Shown: positions 1 to 8,247 of the stretch, in pieces
Layout of the letters: each line of letters opens with the position of its first letter
Position numbering within the stretch: position 1 is the first letter of the stretch
Assembly (NCBI GenBank): GCA_024235175.1
Contig: JACKMX010000005.1
Location: 558,001-622,000 of the forward strand
DNA from: Chromatiaceae bacterium
GTDB lineage: Bacteria > Pseudomonadota > Gammaproteobacteria > Chromatiales > Chromatiaceae
Length of the DNA stretch: 64,000 bases
Reading direction: 5' to 3'
Notes under the pieces: model-generated
Database searches by the model: none
The model's input: only the letters and a program-made list of their open reading frames with translations
Told to the model about the DNA's origin: nothing
Position numbers and translations under genes: made by a program

Positions 1-2
1 TT

Positions 3-173
3 CGTTCCAACCATGGTCCGGTTGTGATGGAAGTGAACTCCTCGCCGGGACTGGAGGGTATCGAGAAGGCAAGCGGCAAGGACGTCGCTGGTCAGATCAT
101 TTTGTACATCGAAAAGCGGGTGAGGGAGCTGGGTGCGAGCACTCAGCGCTCGAAAACCCAGGGCAAGGGTTGA
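3..173 (+). CDS. rimK: RimK-type glutamate ligase, C-terminal end only
   Basis: Open from the window edge in frame 3 to a TGA, leaving the last 56 residues. The visible peptide contains VVMEVNSSPGLEGIEKA, the C-terminal ATP-grasp signature (metal-binding E and N, then SSPGLEGIE) typical of RimK. In E. coli RimK adds glutamate residues to the C-terminus of ribosomal protein S6 and can make poly-glutamate. The short Lys/Arg/Gln-rich tail after the signature looks lineage-specific. The next gene begins 7 bp after the stop, so the two are probably co-transcribed. The 5' part, including the ATP-binding lobe, lies outside the window. The family assignment rests on the signature alone but is strong. 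Confidence 0.85.
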   Translation, partial: RSNHGPVVMEVNSSPGLEGIEKASGKDVAGQIILYIEKRVRELGASTQRSKTQGKG

Positions 174-180
174 CCCTGAA

Positions 181-1239
181 ATGCGAGATCCGTTCATCAT
201 CGGTGATGTGCGTGTTGCCCCGCGTACCAGAGCGCTGGTGGAGCTGCCGCTACCAAGGTTATACACCCGCTCCTCGCTGACACTGCCGGTTCATGTACTG
301 CACGGTGCGCGCGATGGTCCCAAGCTGTTCGTCAGCGCGGCGATTCACGGCGATGAATTGAACGGAACAGAGATTATCCGACGCCTGTTGAAACAGCCCA
401 TGTTGAAGCAGTTGCGCGGTACACTGCTCGCCGTCCCCATCATCAATGTCTACGGCCTGCTCCATCTTTCGAGATATCTCCCCGACAGACGGGATTTGAA
501 CCGCTCATTCCCCGGATCGGAGACAGGCTCACTGGCGGCCCGGGTTGCCAATCTTTTTATGCAGGAGATCGTTGCCCGGTGCAGTCATGGCATTGATCTG
601 CACACTGCGGCCATTCACCGCAACAACCTGCCACAGATTCGGGCCAATCTGGATGACGAAGCGACCGCCACCCTGGCGAGAGCATTCGGGGTTCCTGTAC
701 TGCTGAACTCCACCCTGCGGGACGGCTCACTGAGGGAGGCCGCAGCAGAGTTTGGCATTCCGATGCTGCTGTACGAAGCAGGCGAAGCGCTGCGCTTCAA
801 TGAGGTTGCTATCCGGGCGGGACTGCATGGAATTATCAGTGTAATGCGGGCGATGGAGATGCTGCCGGCGGTAAAACCGCGCAGAAGCGCCCATATGGAG
901 CCCTTCGTGGCCCGCTCCAGCACCTGGGTGAGAGCATCCAGAAGCGGCCTCTTCAGAAAGGTGGCATCTCTTGGCAGCAGAGTTAAAAAGGGGGATGTTA
1001 TCGGATTGATAGACAGCCCGTTCAGCGGACGTGAAACTGAGGTAAATGCAGTAGCCAACGGCATCATTATCGGCTGTGCCGAGCTGCCACTGGTCAACGA
1101 AGGTGAGGCACTGTTCCATATTGCGCGCTTCGAGGATGCCAAAGAGGTGGCGCAGCATGTGGAGTCCATGCAGTTGCTGCATACTCCACAAGAGGATTCC
1201 GCCGCGCTGTTGCCAAACGAAGAGCCTCCCATCGTGTAG
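181..1239 (+). CDS. succinylglutamate desuccinylase/aspartoacylase family zinc hydrolase (M14-like)
   Basis: A 352-residue protein of the AstE/AspA family. Zinc ligands are visible as HGDE (His56, Glu59) and the later His of GIDLHTAA (His141); DRRDLNRSFPGS is the substrate-binding motif of the family. The C-terminal third (KKGDVIGLIDSPFSG) is the small beta domain found in AstE-like enzymes. An in-frame GTG at 133 would overlap rimK; the ATG at 181 is preferred because it follows the rimK stop directly and starts at the conserved MRDPFIIGDV. Family members remove acyl groups from amino acids. The pairing with RimK suggests, as inference, a role in processing glutamyl or acyl-amino-acid products. 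The substrate cannot be read from sequence. Confidence 0.85.
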   Translation: MRDPFIIGDVRVAPRTRALVELPLPRLYTRSSLTLPVHVLHGARDGPKLFVSAAIHGDELNGTEIIRRLLKQPMLKQLRGTLLAVPIINVYGLLHLSRYLPDRRDLNRSFPGSETGSLAARVANLFMQEIVARCSHGIDLHTAAIHRNNLPQIRANLDDEATATLARAFGVPVLLNSTLRDGSLREAAAEFGIPMLLYEAGEALRFNEVAIRAGLHGIISVMRAMEMLPAVKPRRSAHMEPFVARSSTWVRASRSGLFRKVASLGSRVKKGDVIGLIDSPFSGRETEVNAVANGIIIGCAELPLVNEGEALFHIARFEDAKEVAQHVESMQLLHTPQEDSAALLPNEEPPIV

Positions 1240-1338
1240 GTAACTGGACGCACCTCAATAGATTCCAATCATCGATGATTCTCAACCGATACGTATACGC
1301 CGCGCCACCCATATTTTTGTAATCGAGGAGATCAACAA

Positions 1339-4300
1339 GTGAAACATGCGTTGAATCCAGACTGCCGCACTCTGCTGCTGCTCGGCATGCTTGCTTTGTT
1401 GACGCCGGATTTCGCTTTAGCACAACAACCTACCGTCGGAGTGCAACTGGGAGAGGCGCTTGCCAACCGCGAACAGCTGCTGAAAAGCGAAATTGCCGCC
1501 ACTGAAAATGAGGCGGCGGAGCTTGCCGCAAGACGTCTGCAGTTCGAAGAGCGAATTGCAGCGCTTTCCGCACGTCCGGTGGACCAGACTGAACTTGAAC
1601 AGGTGGGATTGACGGTCGATACCCGCAGGGTCGCCCAGGAGTCTGTAGAACTTGCCATAAAATCCGTGCAGGGAACAATCACGGAGCTTATCGCAGAGAC
1701 CCAGCGCCTGGCGGATGAACTGCAGGTGATGGCCGCAGTTCAGCGGACTACGGCCGAAAAGCCGATGATTGCCGAGACAAGGGCCAGGCTGACCGAAAAA
1801 CAGGAACTGCTCAAACTTGAGCAGCGTCGCATGCAGCAGCTGGAACAGCGCAAGCAGCTGGCCAGGGATCGCACTCAATTGGCGGAGCGTTGGTTTGAAG
1901 CAATCAAAGAGGCCTATCGGAACCAGCAGGAGCAGGCCAGGAAACTGACTCTGGATGAGTTGGAGAAGCAGCTGATTGCCGAACAGCAGCGTTTGCAGGA
2001 GATGGCGACCGAGTACCGCACCGAGGTCAACCGGCTGCGTGATGATTCCTCCGCAAGCCAGTCGGCCAGGGATGTTGCGGATACACGGTTGACAGAGGCG
2101 GAGGAGTCGCTGTTCCTGACCGGCATACGCCTGAAAAGCGCACGCATGCTCTCCCAGCTGGATAAGATTGCGGAAGGCGTCGGGGAGCAGAGTGCTGACC
2201 TAAGGAAACTGAAATCCGCTTCAACGGAGCTTGAAGGACTTAAGCAGCAGTTGCAATCGTTGCTGGGCCTGATCCGCAGCAAGTCGAAACTGTTGCAACA
2301 GCGGCGGGAGGTGCTTCTCAAGGGGCTTGAACTGGAGACATCCAGCCGCAAAGAGTATCGCCAGGTGCAATCTCTGTTCGATGATCTGATTGACCGCTTC
2401 GGGAAACGCATCGAGGCGCTGGAGACATTTGGCAGCGCACTTGAGGAAAGGAGTGAGCAGGTGGACATGCTCTATCTTGATCGAAAGAAGCGGGGTCTTA
2501 CCGAACGTCATCAGTTGCCGAATACACTGCCGCAGTGGGAGATTCTGTTTTCAGAGATGACCCGGCTCCCGGATAAAATGGTGCAGATAGGACGCAGCAT
2601 TTTTCTCTCCCTTGCAACTGCCATGCAGCAGGCCGACATCACCCGCTGGCTCAGTCTTTTTCTCCTGAGCCTGCTGTGGAGTGCCGGCTGCCTCTCGCTG
2701 GGCAAGCTCAAGCCCCCCTCCCCTGTCCCCGTTGAAAAAAGCTTTACCCGCAGGGCAATATTAATAACAACCGCCCTGATACGCGGAAACCGCTTCGGAC
2801 TGCTGGCCGGCGGATTATTGCTCATCGCCGGCTGGTTGCTGGAGATTGTGGCACCTGGACTGGCGATCATCGCAACTCTGTTGGGTATCTGGCTGGGGAT
2901 GCGTCTTACCATCGGACTGAGCCGATTGATCCTGGACTCCCCGCTGGGACTCGCGGATCGGCAGCCTGGACTATTCCGGTTGATAGTCTTCCATACCATC
3001 CTCATCTCACTGTTTGCTCTTGGCTTGGCGCTGGGGATTCTGGATCTGGTTTCACAGCCCATGAAGGAGTTTCTCGAACGCTGTTTCATGCTGCTTTTGC
3101 TACCCCCGGCTTATCTCGCGCTGCGCATACGCAACCTCTGGTACGGGTTGCTGCAGGAACGTAAGGGAGTGACCCACTGGGTGCGCCTGGCGGGGGTGTT
3201 CGGGATGGTCATACCCCTGACCATAGCAGCAGCGGCACTGCTGGGTCTGTTCGGCTACATCAATCTGGCTTTCTCCGTGGGACGTTACATGACCATCTTT
3301 TTTGCGGTAATCATCGGCTGGATGATTGCCCGGGGGGTGGTTATGGATCTCGCCGGTAGCGTGGAGATGGCTATCGCACGCAGATCGCAGCAGAGTGGCT
3401 TCTGGGTCAGGAGTCTGGTCGAACCGGTACAATACATGCTTCGCCTTGGTCTGTTTCTAACCGTACTATGGGTGCTTTACCGGATTTTCCTTGAAGATCC
3501 GGCCACCGGGATTGACCTGAAAGCCTGGCTTGATCACACCCTGTTTACCATCGGTGGAAACCCAATCGACAGCCTTGATCTGCTGGGATCCATACTGTTG
3601 CTGTTCCTGGTCTTTTACCTGGGCCGCTGGGCCAGAGAGATCACCTACGGCTGGGTCTACGCCAGAATCAAGGACATCGGCATACGCAATAGCCTGTCGG
3701 TGTTTACCCAGTACGCCGTGGTGGTGATCGGGTTGCTCATCGTGCTCAACGTTATTGGCATCAATCTCACCAGCCTGGCCGTGTTCGCAGGCGCGCTTGG
3801 TGTCGGCATCGGTTTCGGTATGCAGAACATCGCCAACAATTTTATCAGTGGACTGATCCTGCTCGCAGAACGCCCGGTGCGCACCAGTGACTGGGTGACG
3901 ATCGGCGACAAGGAGGGGGCCGTGGCGGCGATCGGCATGCGCTCGGTCACGGTAACCACCTGGGACAATCAGGACGTGATCATCCCCAACTCGGATCTGA
4001 TCAGCAACTCCTTCATCAACTGGACGCGTACCGACAACGAGGTGAGAACTGTGCTGATAGTTGGTGTCAGTTACCACGCGGATCCACATCTGGCCCGTCA
4101 GGTCATTCTTGATGCGGTCACCATGCAACCCAGAGTTTCACTGACGCCGAAACCTCCCCAGGTTTGGCTCATCGATTTTGCCGCATCCTCAGTGAATTTC
4201 AGAGTTCAATACTTCACAGATGTAGTGTTATACAGTCGGCTGGAGGTTCAGTCCAGCGTACTGTTCGCCATCTGGGACGCGCTGAAAGAGGCTGGCATCG

Positions 4301-4371
4301 GCATACCCTTCCCGCAGCAGGACGTGTACATCAAGGAGTTTCCGGACAGCGGAAAGGAACAGACCGGCTGA
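1339..4371 (+). CDS. MscK/KefA-like large mechanosensitive channel
   Basis: 1010 residues starting at GTG with GAGGAG eight bases upstream. A signal peptide (cleavage near ALAQQ) is followed by about 400 residues of Glu/Gln/Lys-rich coiled coil, expected in the periplasm, then around ten hydrophobic segments from about residue 425. The MscS core is at the C-terminal end: the glycine/alanine-rich pore helix GALGVGIGFGMQNIANNF begins near residue 818 and is followed by the beta domain with NSDLISNSFINWT. Such long members gate on membrane tension and release solutes on hypo-osmotic shock; some are K+-regulated. Which gating cue applies here is unknown. It is somewhat shorter than E. coli MscK (about 1120 residues). 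Confidence 0.9.
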   Translation: MKHALNPDCRTLLLLGMLALLTPDFALAQQPTVGVQLGEALANREQLLKSEIAATENEAAELAARRLQFEERIAALSARPVDQTELEQVGLTVDTRRVAQESVELAIKSVQGTITELIAETQRLADELQVMAAVQRTTAEKPMIAETRARLTEKQELLKLEQRRMQQLEQRKQLARDRTQLAERWFEAIKEAYRNQQEQARKLTLDELEKQLIAEQQRLQEMATEYRTEVNRLRDDSSASQSARDVADTRLTEAEESLFLTGIRLKSARMLSQLDKIAEGVGEQSADLRKLKSASTELEGLKQQLQSLLGLIRSKSKLLQQRREVLLKGLELETSSRKEYRQVQSLFDDLIDRFGKRIEALETFGSALEERSEQVDMLYLDRKKRGLTERHQLPNTLPQWEILFSEMTRLPDKMVQIGRSIFLSLATAMQQADITRWLSLFLLSLLWSAGCLSLGKLKPPSPVPVEKSFTRRAILITTALIRGNRFGLLAGGLLLIAGWLLEIVAPGLAIIATLLGIWLGMRLTIGLSRLILDSPLGLADRQPGLFRLIVFHTILISLFALGLALGILDLVSQPMKEFLERCFMLLLLPPAYLALRIRNLWYGLLQERKGVTHWVRLAGVFGMVIPLTIAAAALLGLFGYINLAFSVGRYMTIFFAVIIGWMIARGVVMDLAGSVEMAIARRSQQSGFWVRSLVEPVQYMLRLGLFLTVLWVLYRIFLEDPATGIDLKAWLDHTLFTIGGNPIDSLDLLGSILLLFLVFYLGRWAREITYGWVYARIKDIGIRNSLSVFTQYAVVVIGLLIVLNVIGINLTSLAVFAGALGVGIGFGMQNIANNFISGLILLAERPVRTSDWVTIGDKEGAVAAIGMRSVTVTTWDNQDVIIPNSDLISNSFINWTRTDNEVRTVLIVGVSYHADPHLARQVILDAVTMQPRVSLTPKPPQVWLIDFAASSVNFRVQYFTDVVLYSRLEVQSSVLFAIWDALKEAGIGIPFPQQDVYIKEFPDSGKEQTG

Positions 4372-4681
4372 GCAGTTTTCCCTTCCCATGCCTGCAGTGA
4401 CGCTAAAGGCGAAAACAGCTCAAACTTCTGGAATCTCTCTTATAATTTCCCTTGGCTGACACCTCAGGGTTATGCGACAGGTTTAAATAACCCGACTCGG
4501 ACAAACGGGATAAACTTACCTTTTTTTGATATCTTGGCGGTGGCAACTTCTGTGTTGGATCATTACATTGAAATAGACGCAGAGACCGCTTCACTTGGTT
4601 TCCTTGTTCTTTTTGGATGAAATCACAAAGATCTGGATGGGTTTTAATTGAGCTATCCTTGTCAAATTTTTGAGCTTTTCA
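4372..4681. other. intergenic gap before nhaA, no gene seen
   Basis: About 310 bases separate the channel gene from nhaA. No credible coding frame is visible. A TATAAT hexamer sits at 4441-4446, but no convincing -35 element lies at the right distance, so I do not call a promoter. No clear ribosome-binding sequence precedes the nhaA ATG. Confidence 0.4.
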
Positions 4682-6058
4682 ATGAAAAAAACGATTGGTA
4701 AGGGAAAAGAGTACATTGCTCCATGGGAAAAGGCATTTGATCGGGTATTGAACCCGCTGGATGAATTTATTCATCGGCAGACAACCAGTGGTGTACTGCT
4801 CATGCTGTGTGCGATTGTGGCGCTCTATGTTGCCAACAGTCAGTGGAGCGAGGCCTATGTCCGGCTGTTGGAAATGCCGTTTACTGTGGGTATAGAGGGG
4901 TTCCAGCTATCCAAATCCCTGCATCACTGGATCAACGATGGGTTGATGGCGCTGTTTTTTTTCGTGATCGGACTGGAACTCAAGCGGGAGATTCTGGTGG
5001 GAGAACTGGCCGATCCAAAACATGCGCTACTCCCGATTATTGCAGCTGTGGGAGGTATGCTGGTACCTGTCCTCATCTATATCAGCATCAACCCCCAAGG
5101 ACACACTTTCGACGGCTGGGGAGTGCCGATGGCAACGGACATAGCGTTTGCGCTGGGCGCGCTTGCACTACTCGGTGAAAGAGTCCCGAAAAATCTGCTG
5201 ACTTTCCTGGTTGCCCTGGCCATTGTGGATGATCTGGGCGCAGTGGTGGTCATTGCACTTTTCTACACCGAGACGCTTAATTTCACCGCCTTGGTTTTCG
5301 CAGCCATCATCATGATTTTGCTGGCAGCTCTGAATCTTGGTGGAATACGCCGCCCGTTACCCTATGTCCTGCTGGGTCTGGTGCTTTGGATAGCAGTATT
5401 GAAAAGCGGGGTGCATGCAACACTTGCGGGCATATTTCTGGCATTCACCATTCCCATGCAACCGAAGTACGACCCGCAACGATTCGTGGCGCAAATCAAA
5501 GAGATGGTCGGGCAGATCAGGCAGGCATACCTGCGGGAAGAGAATATAGTCAAGAACGATGAACTGCGTTCACGTGTTCAGGCATTGGCGGAAGGTGTGA
5601 ACTTGGTTCAGGCACCCGCGCAGATCCTGGAACATAAAATGCACCTGCCATCCGCCTACCTTGTAATCCCCATCTTCTCTCTGGCCAATGCGGGTATTCC
5701 CATCGACTGGTCCTCATTTGGAGATATCGTCACACATCCGGTCTCGATGGGCATTGCAGCCGGTTTGCTGTTCGGAAAACTGATCGGTATTGCCGGTTTT
5801 TCCTGGCTTGCGGTAAAGCTTGGTATGACCTCACTTCCACATGGCGTCAATTTCAGGCACATGTTGGGCGTGGCGCTCATGGGAGGCATCGGCTTTACCA
5901 TGTCCATATTCATCGCAGAATTGGGATTCGCCCATCATGCCGAGGATCTGTTGATGGCCAAAACAGGTGTTCTGCTGGCGTCATTGCTGGCCGGCGTTTC
6001 GGGTTTTCTCTGGCTCTACCTTACTGCCGGGACAACAAAGCAGCAGCCTGATCTGTAG
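4682..6058 (+). CDS. nhaA: Na+/H+ antiporter NhaA
   Basis: 458 residues with about 12 hydrophobic segments. The NhaA active-site aspartates are present: MATDIAF (Asp153) and AIVDDLGAV (Asp183, Asp184), the pair that binds Na+/Li+ and protons. Inner-membrane electrogenic exchange of Na+ for H+ supports pH and salt homeostasis. It is longer than E. coli NhaA (388 residues). The extra length lies in a polar insertion of about 50 residues (roughly 263-315) between transmembrane segments, seen in many longer NhaA proteins. The ATG at 4682 is preferred over an upstream TTG at 4670. It appears to be a single-gene unit. Confidence 0.95.
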   Translation: MKKTIGKGKEYIAPWEKAFDRVLNPLDEFIHRQTTSGVLLMLCAIVALYVANSQWSEAYVRLLEMPFTVGIEGFQLSKSLHHWINDGLMALFFFVIGLELKREILVGELADPKHALLPIIAAVGGMLVPVLIYISINPQGHTFDGWGVPMATDIAFALGALALLGERVPKNLLTFLVALAIVDDLGAVVVIALFYTETLNFTALVFAAIIMILLAALNLGGIRRPLPYVLLGLVLWIAVLKSGVHATLAGIFLAFTIPMQPKYDPQRFVAQIKEMVGQIRQAYLREENIVKNDELRSRVQALAEGVNLVQAPAQILEHKMHLPSAYLVIPIFSLANAGIPIDWSSFGDIVTHPVSMGIAAGLLFGKLIGIAGFSWLAVKLGMTSLPHGVNFRHMLGVALMGGIGFTMSIFIAELGFAHHAEDLLMAKTGVLLASLLAGVSGFLWLYLTAGTTKQQPDL

Positions 6059-6266
6059 CTGGATCCAGCCTGCCGAGAATGTTTGGCATCAGTGCTGAAT
6101 CCCAGCAACTCAGGGCGAAACAGACTCTGCCGAATTTCCCACTGAGTTCAAGCCTGCAAGTGCCGGGAAAGCCAGCAACACGAACCTGTCTGAGATCAAA
6201 TTTTTATCCGTAAACTGCTATTATCACCGGCTCCTCCGTCATCTTCGATTTTTGAAGGAAATCCGC

Positions 6267-7154
6267 ATGATCAGGTTGGTCACTGTTTTTGTTTGTCTTA
6301 CGCTCGGCACATGGGGTGTCGTCCATGCCGACTCGAGTGACTGGCGCACATCTCCGGAGCAGCCATCAATGTCGGCATCTGACATGCAAGCCGTTGGCCG
6401 TGCGGTCTGCGGTGACGGTGAATTCAATGAGAGCGAAGGAGGTTTGATCTGCGGCAGATGCCCTGAATTCACGGGAAACGCCGGTGCCGATTCCGGACTC
6501 GAAATCGGACCTCCGCTTCGCGGTCATTTCAGCGGGTCCGGGTCAGGGGAGGAGTGGATTGTCGATACCGAAGGATGCGAGGCACACTTTGCCGGTTTTG
6601 GCGGGGCGATATTTTTGGTCAAGGCCGATCCCAAGCCTCTGCCTGGTTCACCGTCTGCCGTTCTGAGTTTCAGACCAGGCGCCACACCGTCTGACACTCC
6701 GCTCTCATTGCTCTGGTACAAACCAGGCTTTCGCTTGAACGACTGTCTGATTCTCGATGGAGACGGTGCACGCAGCCTGCTGGTCTGCAACGAGGCGGAC
6801 ATGGCTCAGGGAGAGGTTATTGGACATATTTCGGCGCTGGAGGTATCGAAACGGGATATCACCCGATGGCGACTGCTTCGCTGGTATGATAATAGTGCAG
6901 CAAATACGAACATGATCGTATCTGTGGTCCCGACGGAGATGCGTCAGGTGCGGTTTGATAACGGACAGAAAGCGTTGCATATCACGATGGCAATTGTCGA
7001 AACAAGCCGGGACAAGGTGGAAAAAGAGCCAGGATCGCTTGCAAAAACAGTCACTCTGACATTTCTGCGCAAAGGTCAGCGGTTGTTTGCGTCCACTGAA
7101 TCCCAACAGCTTCTGGGGGAGATAAATCTGCTGACCGGAAAAATGCTGGATTAG
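6267..7154 (+). CDS. exported protein of unknown function
   Basis: 295 residues with a clear signal peptide (MIRLVTVFVCLTLGTWGVVHA, then DS). The ATG at 6267 is preceded by AAGGA six bases away; an upstream in-frame TTG at 6252 is less likely. The mature N-terminal part has a small cysteine cluster (VCGDGEF...LICGRCPEF) that could form disulfides or bind a metal. The rest is glycine-rich beta-type sequence with no repeat. I do not recognise a family. It lies 30 bp upstream of the ZntB/CorA-like gene on the same strand and may be co-transcribed with it. Confidence 0.75.
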   Translation: MIRLVTVFVCLTLGTWGVVHADSSDWRTSPEQPSMSASDMQAVGRAVCGDGEFNESEGGLICGRCPEFTGNAGADSGLEIGPPLRGHFSGSGSGEEWIVDTEGCEAHFAGFGGAIFLVKADPKPLPGSPSAVLSFRPGATPSDTPLSLLWYKPGFRLNDCLILDGDGARSLLVCNEADMAQGEVIGHISALEVSKRDITRWRLLRWYDNSAANTNMIVSVVPTEMRQVRFDNGQKALHITMAIVETSRDKVEKEPGSLAKTVTLTFLRKGQRLFASTESQQLLGEINLLTGKMLD

Positions 7155-7184
7155 CGCTCACGCCGTGAAAACGAGGACAGGGCA

Positions 7185-8159
7185 ATGACAATGAACGACG
7201 GACTTCTCAATGCTTTCCTGCTTGATGGCAAGGGTGGAGGCACGCCGCTCGACTGGACCGGCATCCGTAACTGGACTCCGGACCAGGGTGCACTCTGGGT
7301 ACATCTGGATTTCACCAAAGAGGGCACTCACCATTGGCTGTCGCAGGAGAGCGGCCTGGATCCGCTGGTAGCGGAAGCGCTGACTGCCGATGAGACCAGG
7401 CCACGCTGTGCATCGATAGACGAGGGTCTGCTGCTCAGCCTGCGCGGAGTCAACAGCAATCCCGGCTCAGAACCGGAGGATATGGTCTCCATCCGTCTTT
7501 TCTGCACCGGGGAGCGGGTGATCAGTACCAGGCGGCGGCAACTGCTGAGCATCTCTGACCTGGTGCAGGCTCTTGAGCGGGGAGATGGACCGCGCACCAA
7601 CGGTGATTTGACCGCCATGCTGGCCGAATGGTTGATCGAACGCATGATCAGCGTGATAAACGAGCAGGAAGAGCGCATCGACGAATTGGAAGAGAATATC
7701 GTCACAGAAGCCGGACAGGAGAGCCGTGGTGATATCCTCGAACTGCGCCGTGAGATCATCATGCTGCGCCGCTACATTGCACCTCAGCGCGATGCCATGA
7801 ACAAGTTGAGCGCTGCCAATGCCGCCTGGCTGAGCAAGAAGAACCGGATGCAGTTGCGCGAATCATCCGACACCATTACCCGGCATGTGGAGGATCTGGA
7901 CTCCGCCAGAGACCGTGCCAGCGTTGCCTATGAAGAGCTAACCAGCCGACTCTCCGAGCAGATGAATTCGCGTATGTATGTCCTCTCCCTTGTTGCCGGT
8001 CTGTTCCTTCCTCTCGGATTCCTGACCGGTCTGCTCGGTATCAACGTGGGTGGCATTCCGCTGGCGGAAGATCCTCTCGGCTTTATCGAAGTAGTGGTGT
8101 TTCTGGTCATCCTGATTGTGATTCAGGTTATTGTATTTCGACGCAGGAAGTGGTTCTGA
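7185..8159 (+). CDS. ZntB/CorA-family divalent metal transporter
   Basis: 324 residues: a soluble N-terminal domain, a long helical region (about 150-250), then two C-terminal transmembrane helices. The signature loop is GLLGINVGGIPL, with GIN in place of the GMN of CorA Mg2+ channels; GIN is typical of ZntB-type members. The C-terminus ends in a basic stretch (FRRRKWF) as is usual. Expected to be an inner-membrane pentamer. Zn2+ is the best guess for the substrate but Mg2+ cannot be excluded. Start chosen at the first of two close ATGs (7185 and 7191). Confidence 0.88.
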   Translation: MTMNDGLLNAFLLDGKGGGTPLDWTGIRNWTPDQGALWVHLDFTKEGTHHWLSQESGLDPLVAEALTADETRPRCASIDEGLLLSLRGVNSNPGSEPEDMVSIRLFCTGERVISTRRRQLLSISDLVQALERGDGPRTNGDLTAMLAEWLIERMISVINEQEERIDELEENIVTEAGQESRGDILELRREIIMLRRYIAPQRDAMNKLSAANAAWLSKKNRMQLRESSDTITRHVEDLDSARDRASVAYEELTSRLSEQMNSRMYVLSLVAGLFLPLGFLTGLLGINVGGIPLAEDPLGFIEVVVFLVILIVIQVIVFRRRKWF

Positions 8160-8247
8160 CTCAAACTTATTCCCCGGAGACATCGGTTTACGGCAACCGG
8201 GACCAGGCTCTGTTTTATCTCTACTGGATGCAATATTTTTTAACGTT

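Noticed and set aside
4441..4446. TATAAT as the -10 of an nhaA promoter
   Set aside because: No -35-like hexamer at 16-18 bp and a long distance to the gene.
8131..8247. TTG start of the second MscS-like gene at 8131
   Set aside because: It overlaps the preceding gene and pushes the signal peptide 40 residues in; the ATG at 8248 begins just before it.
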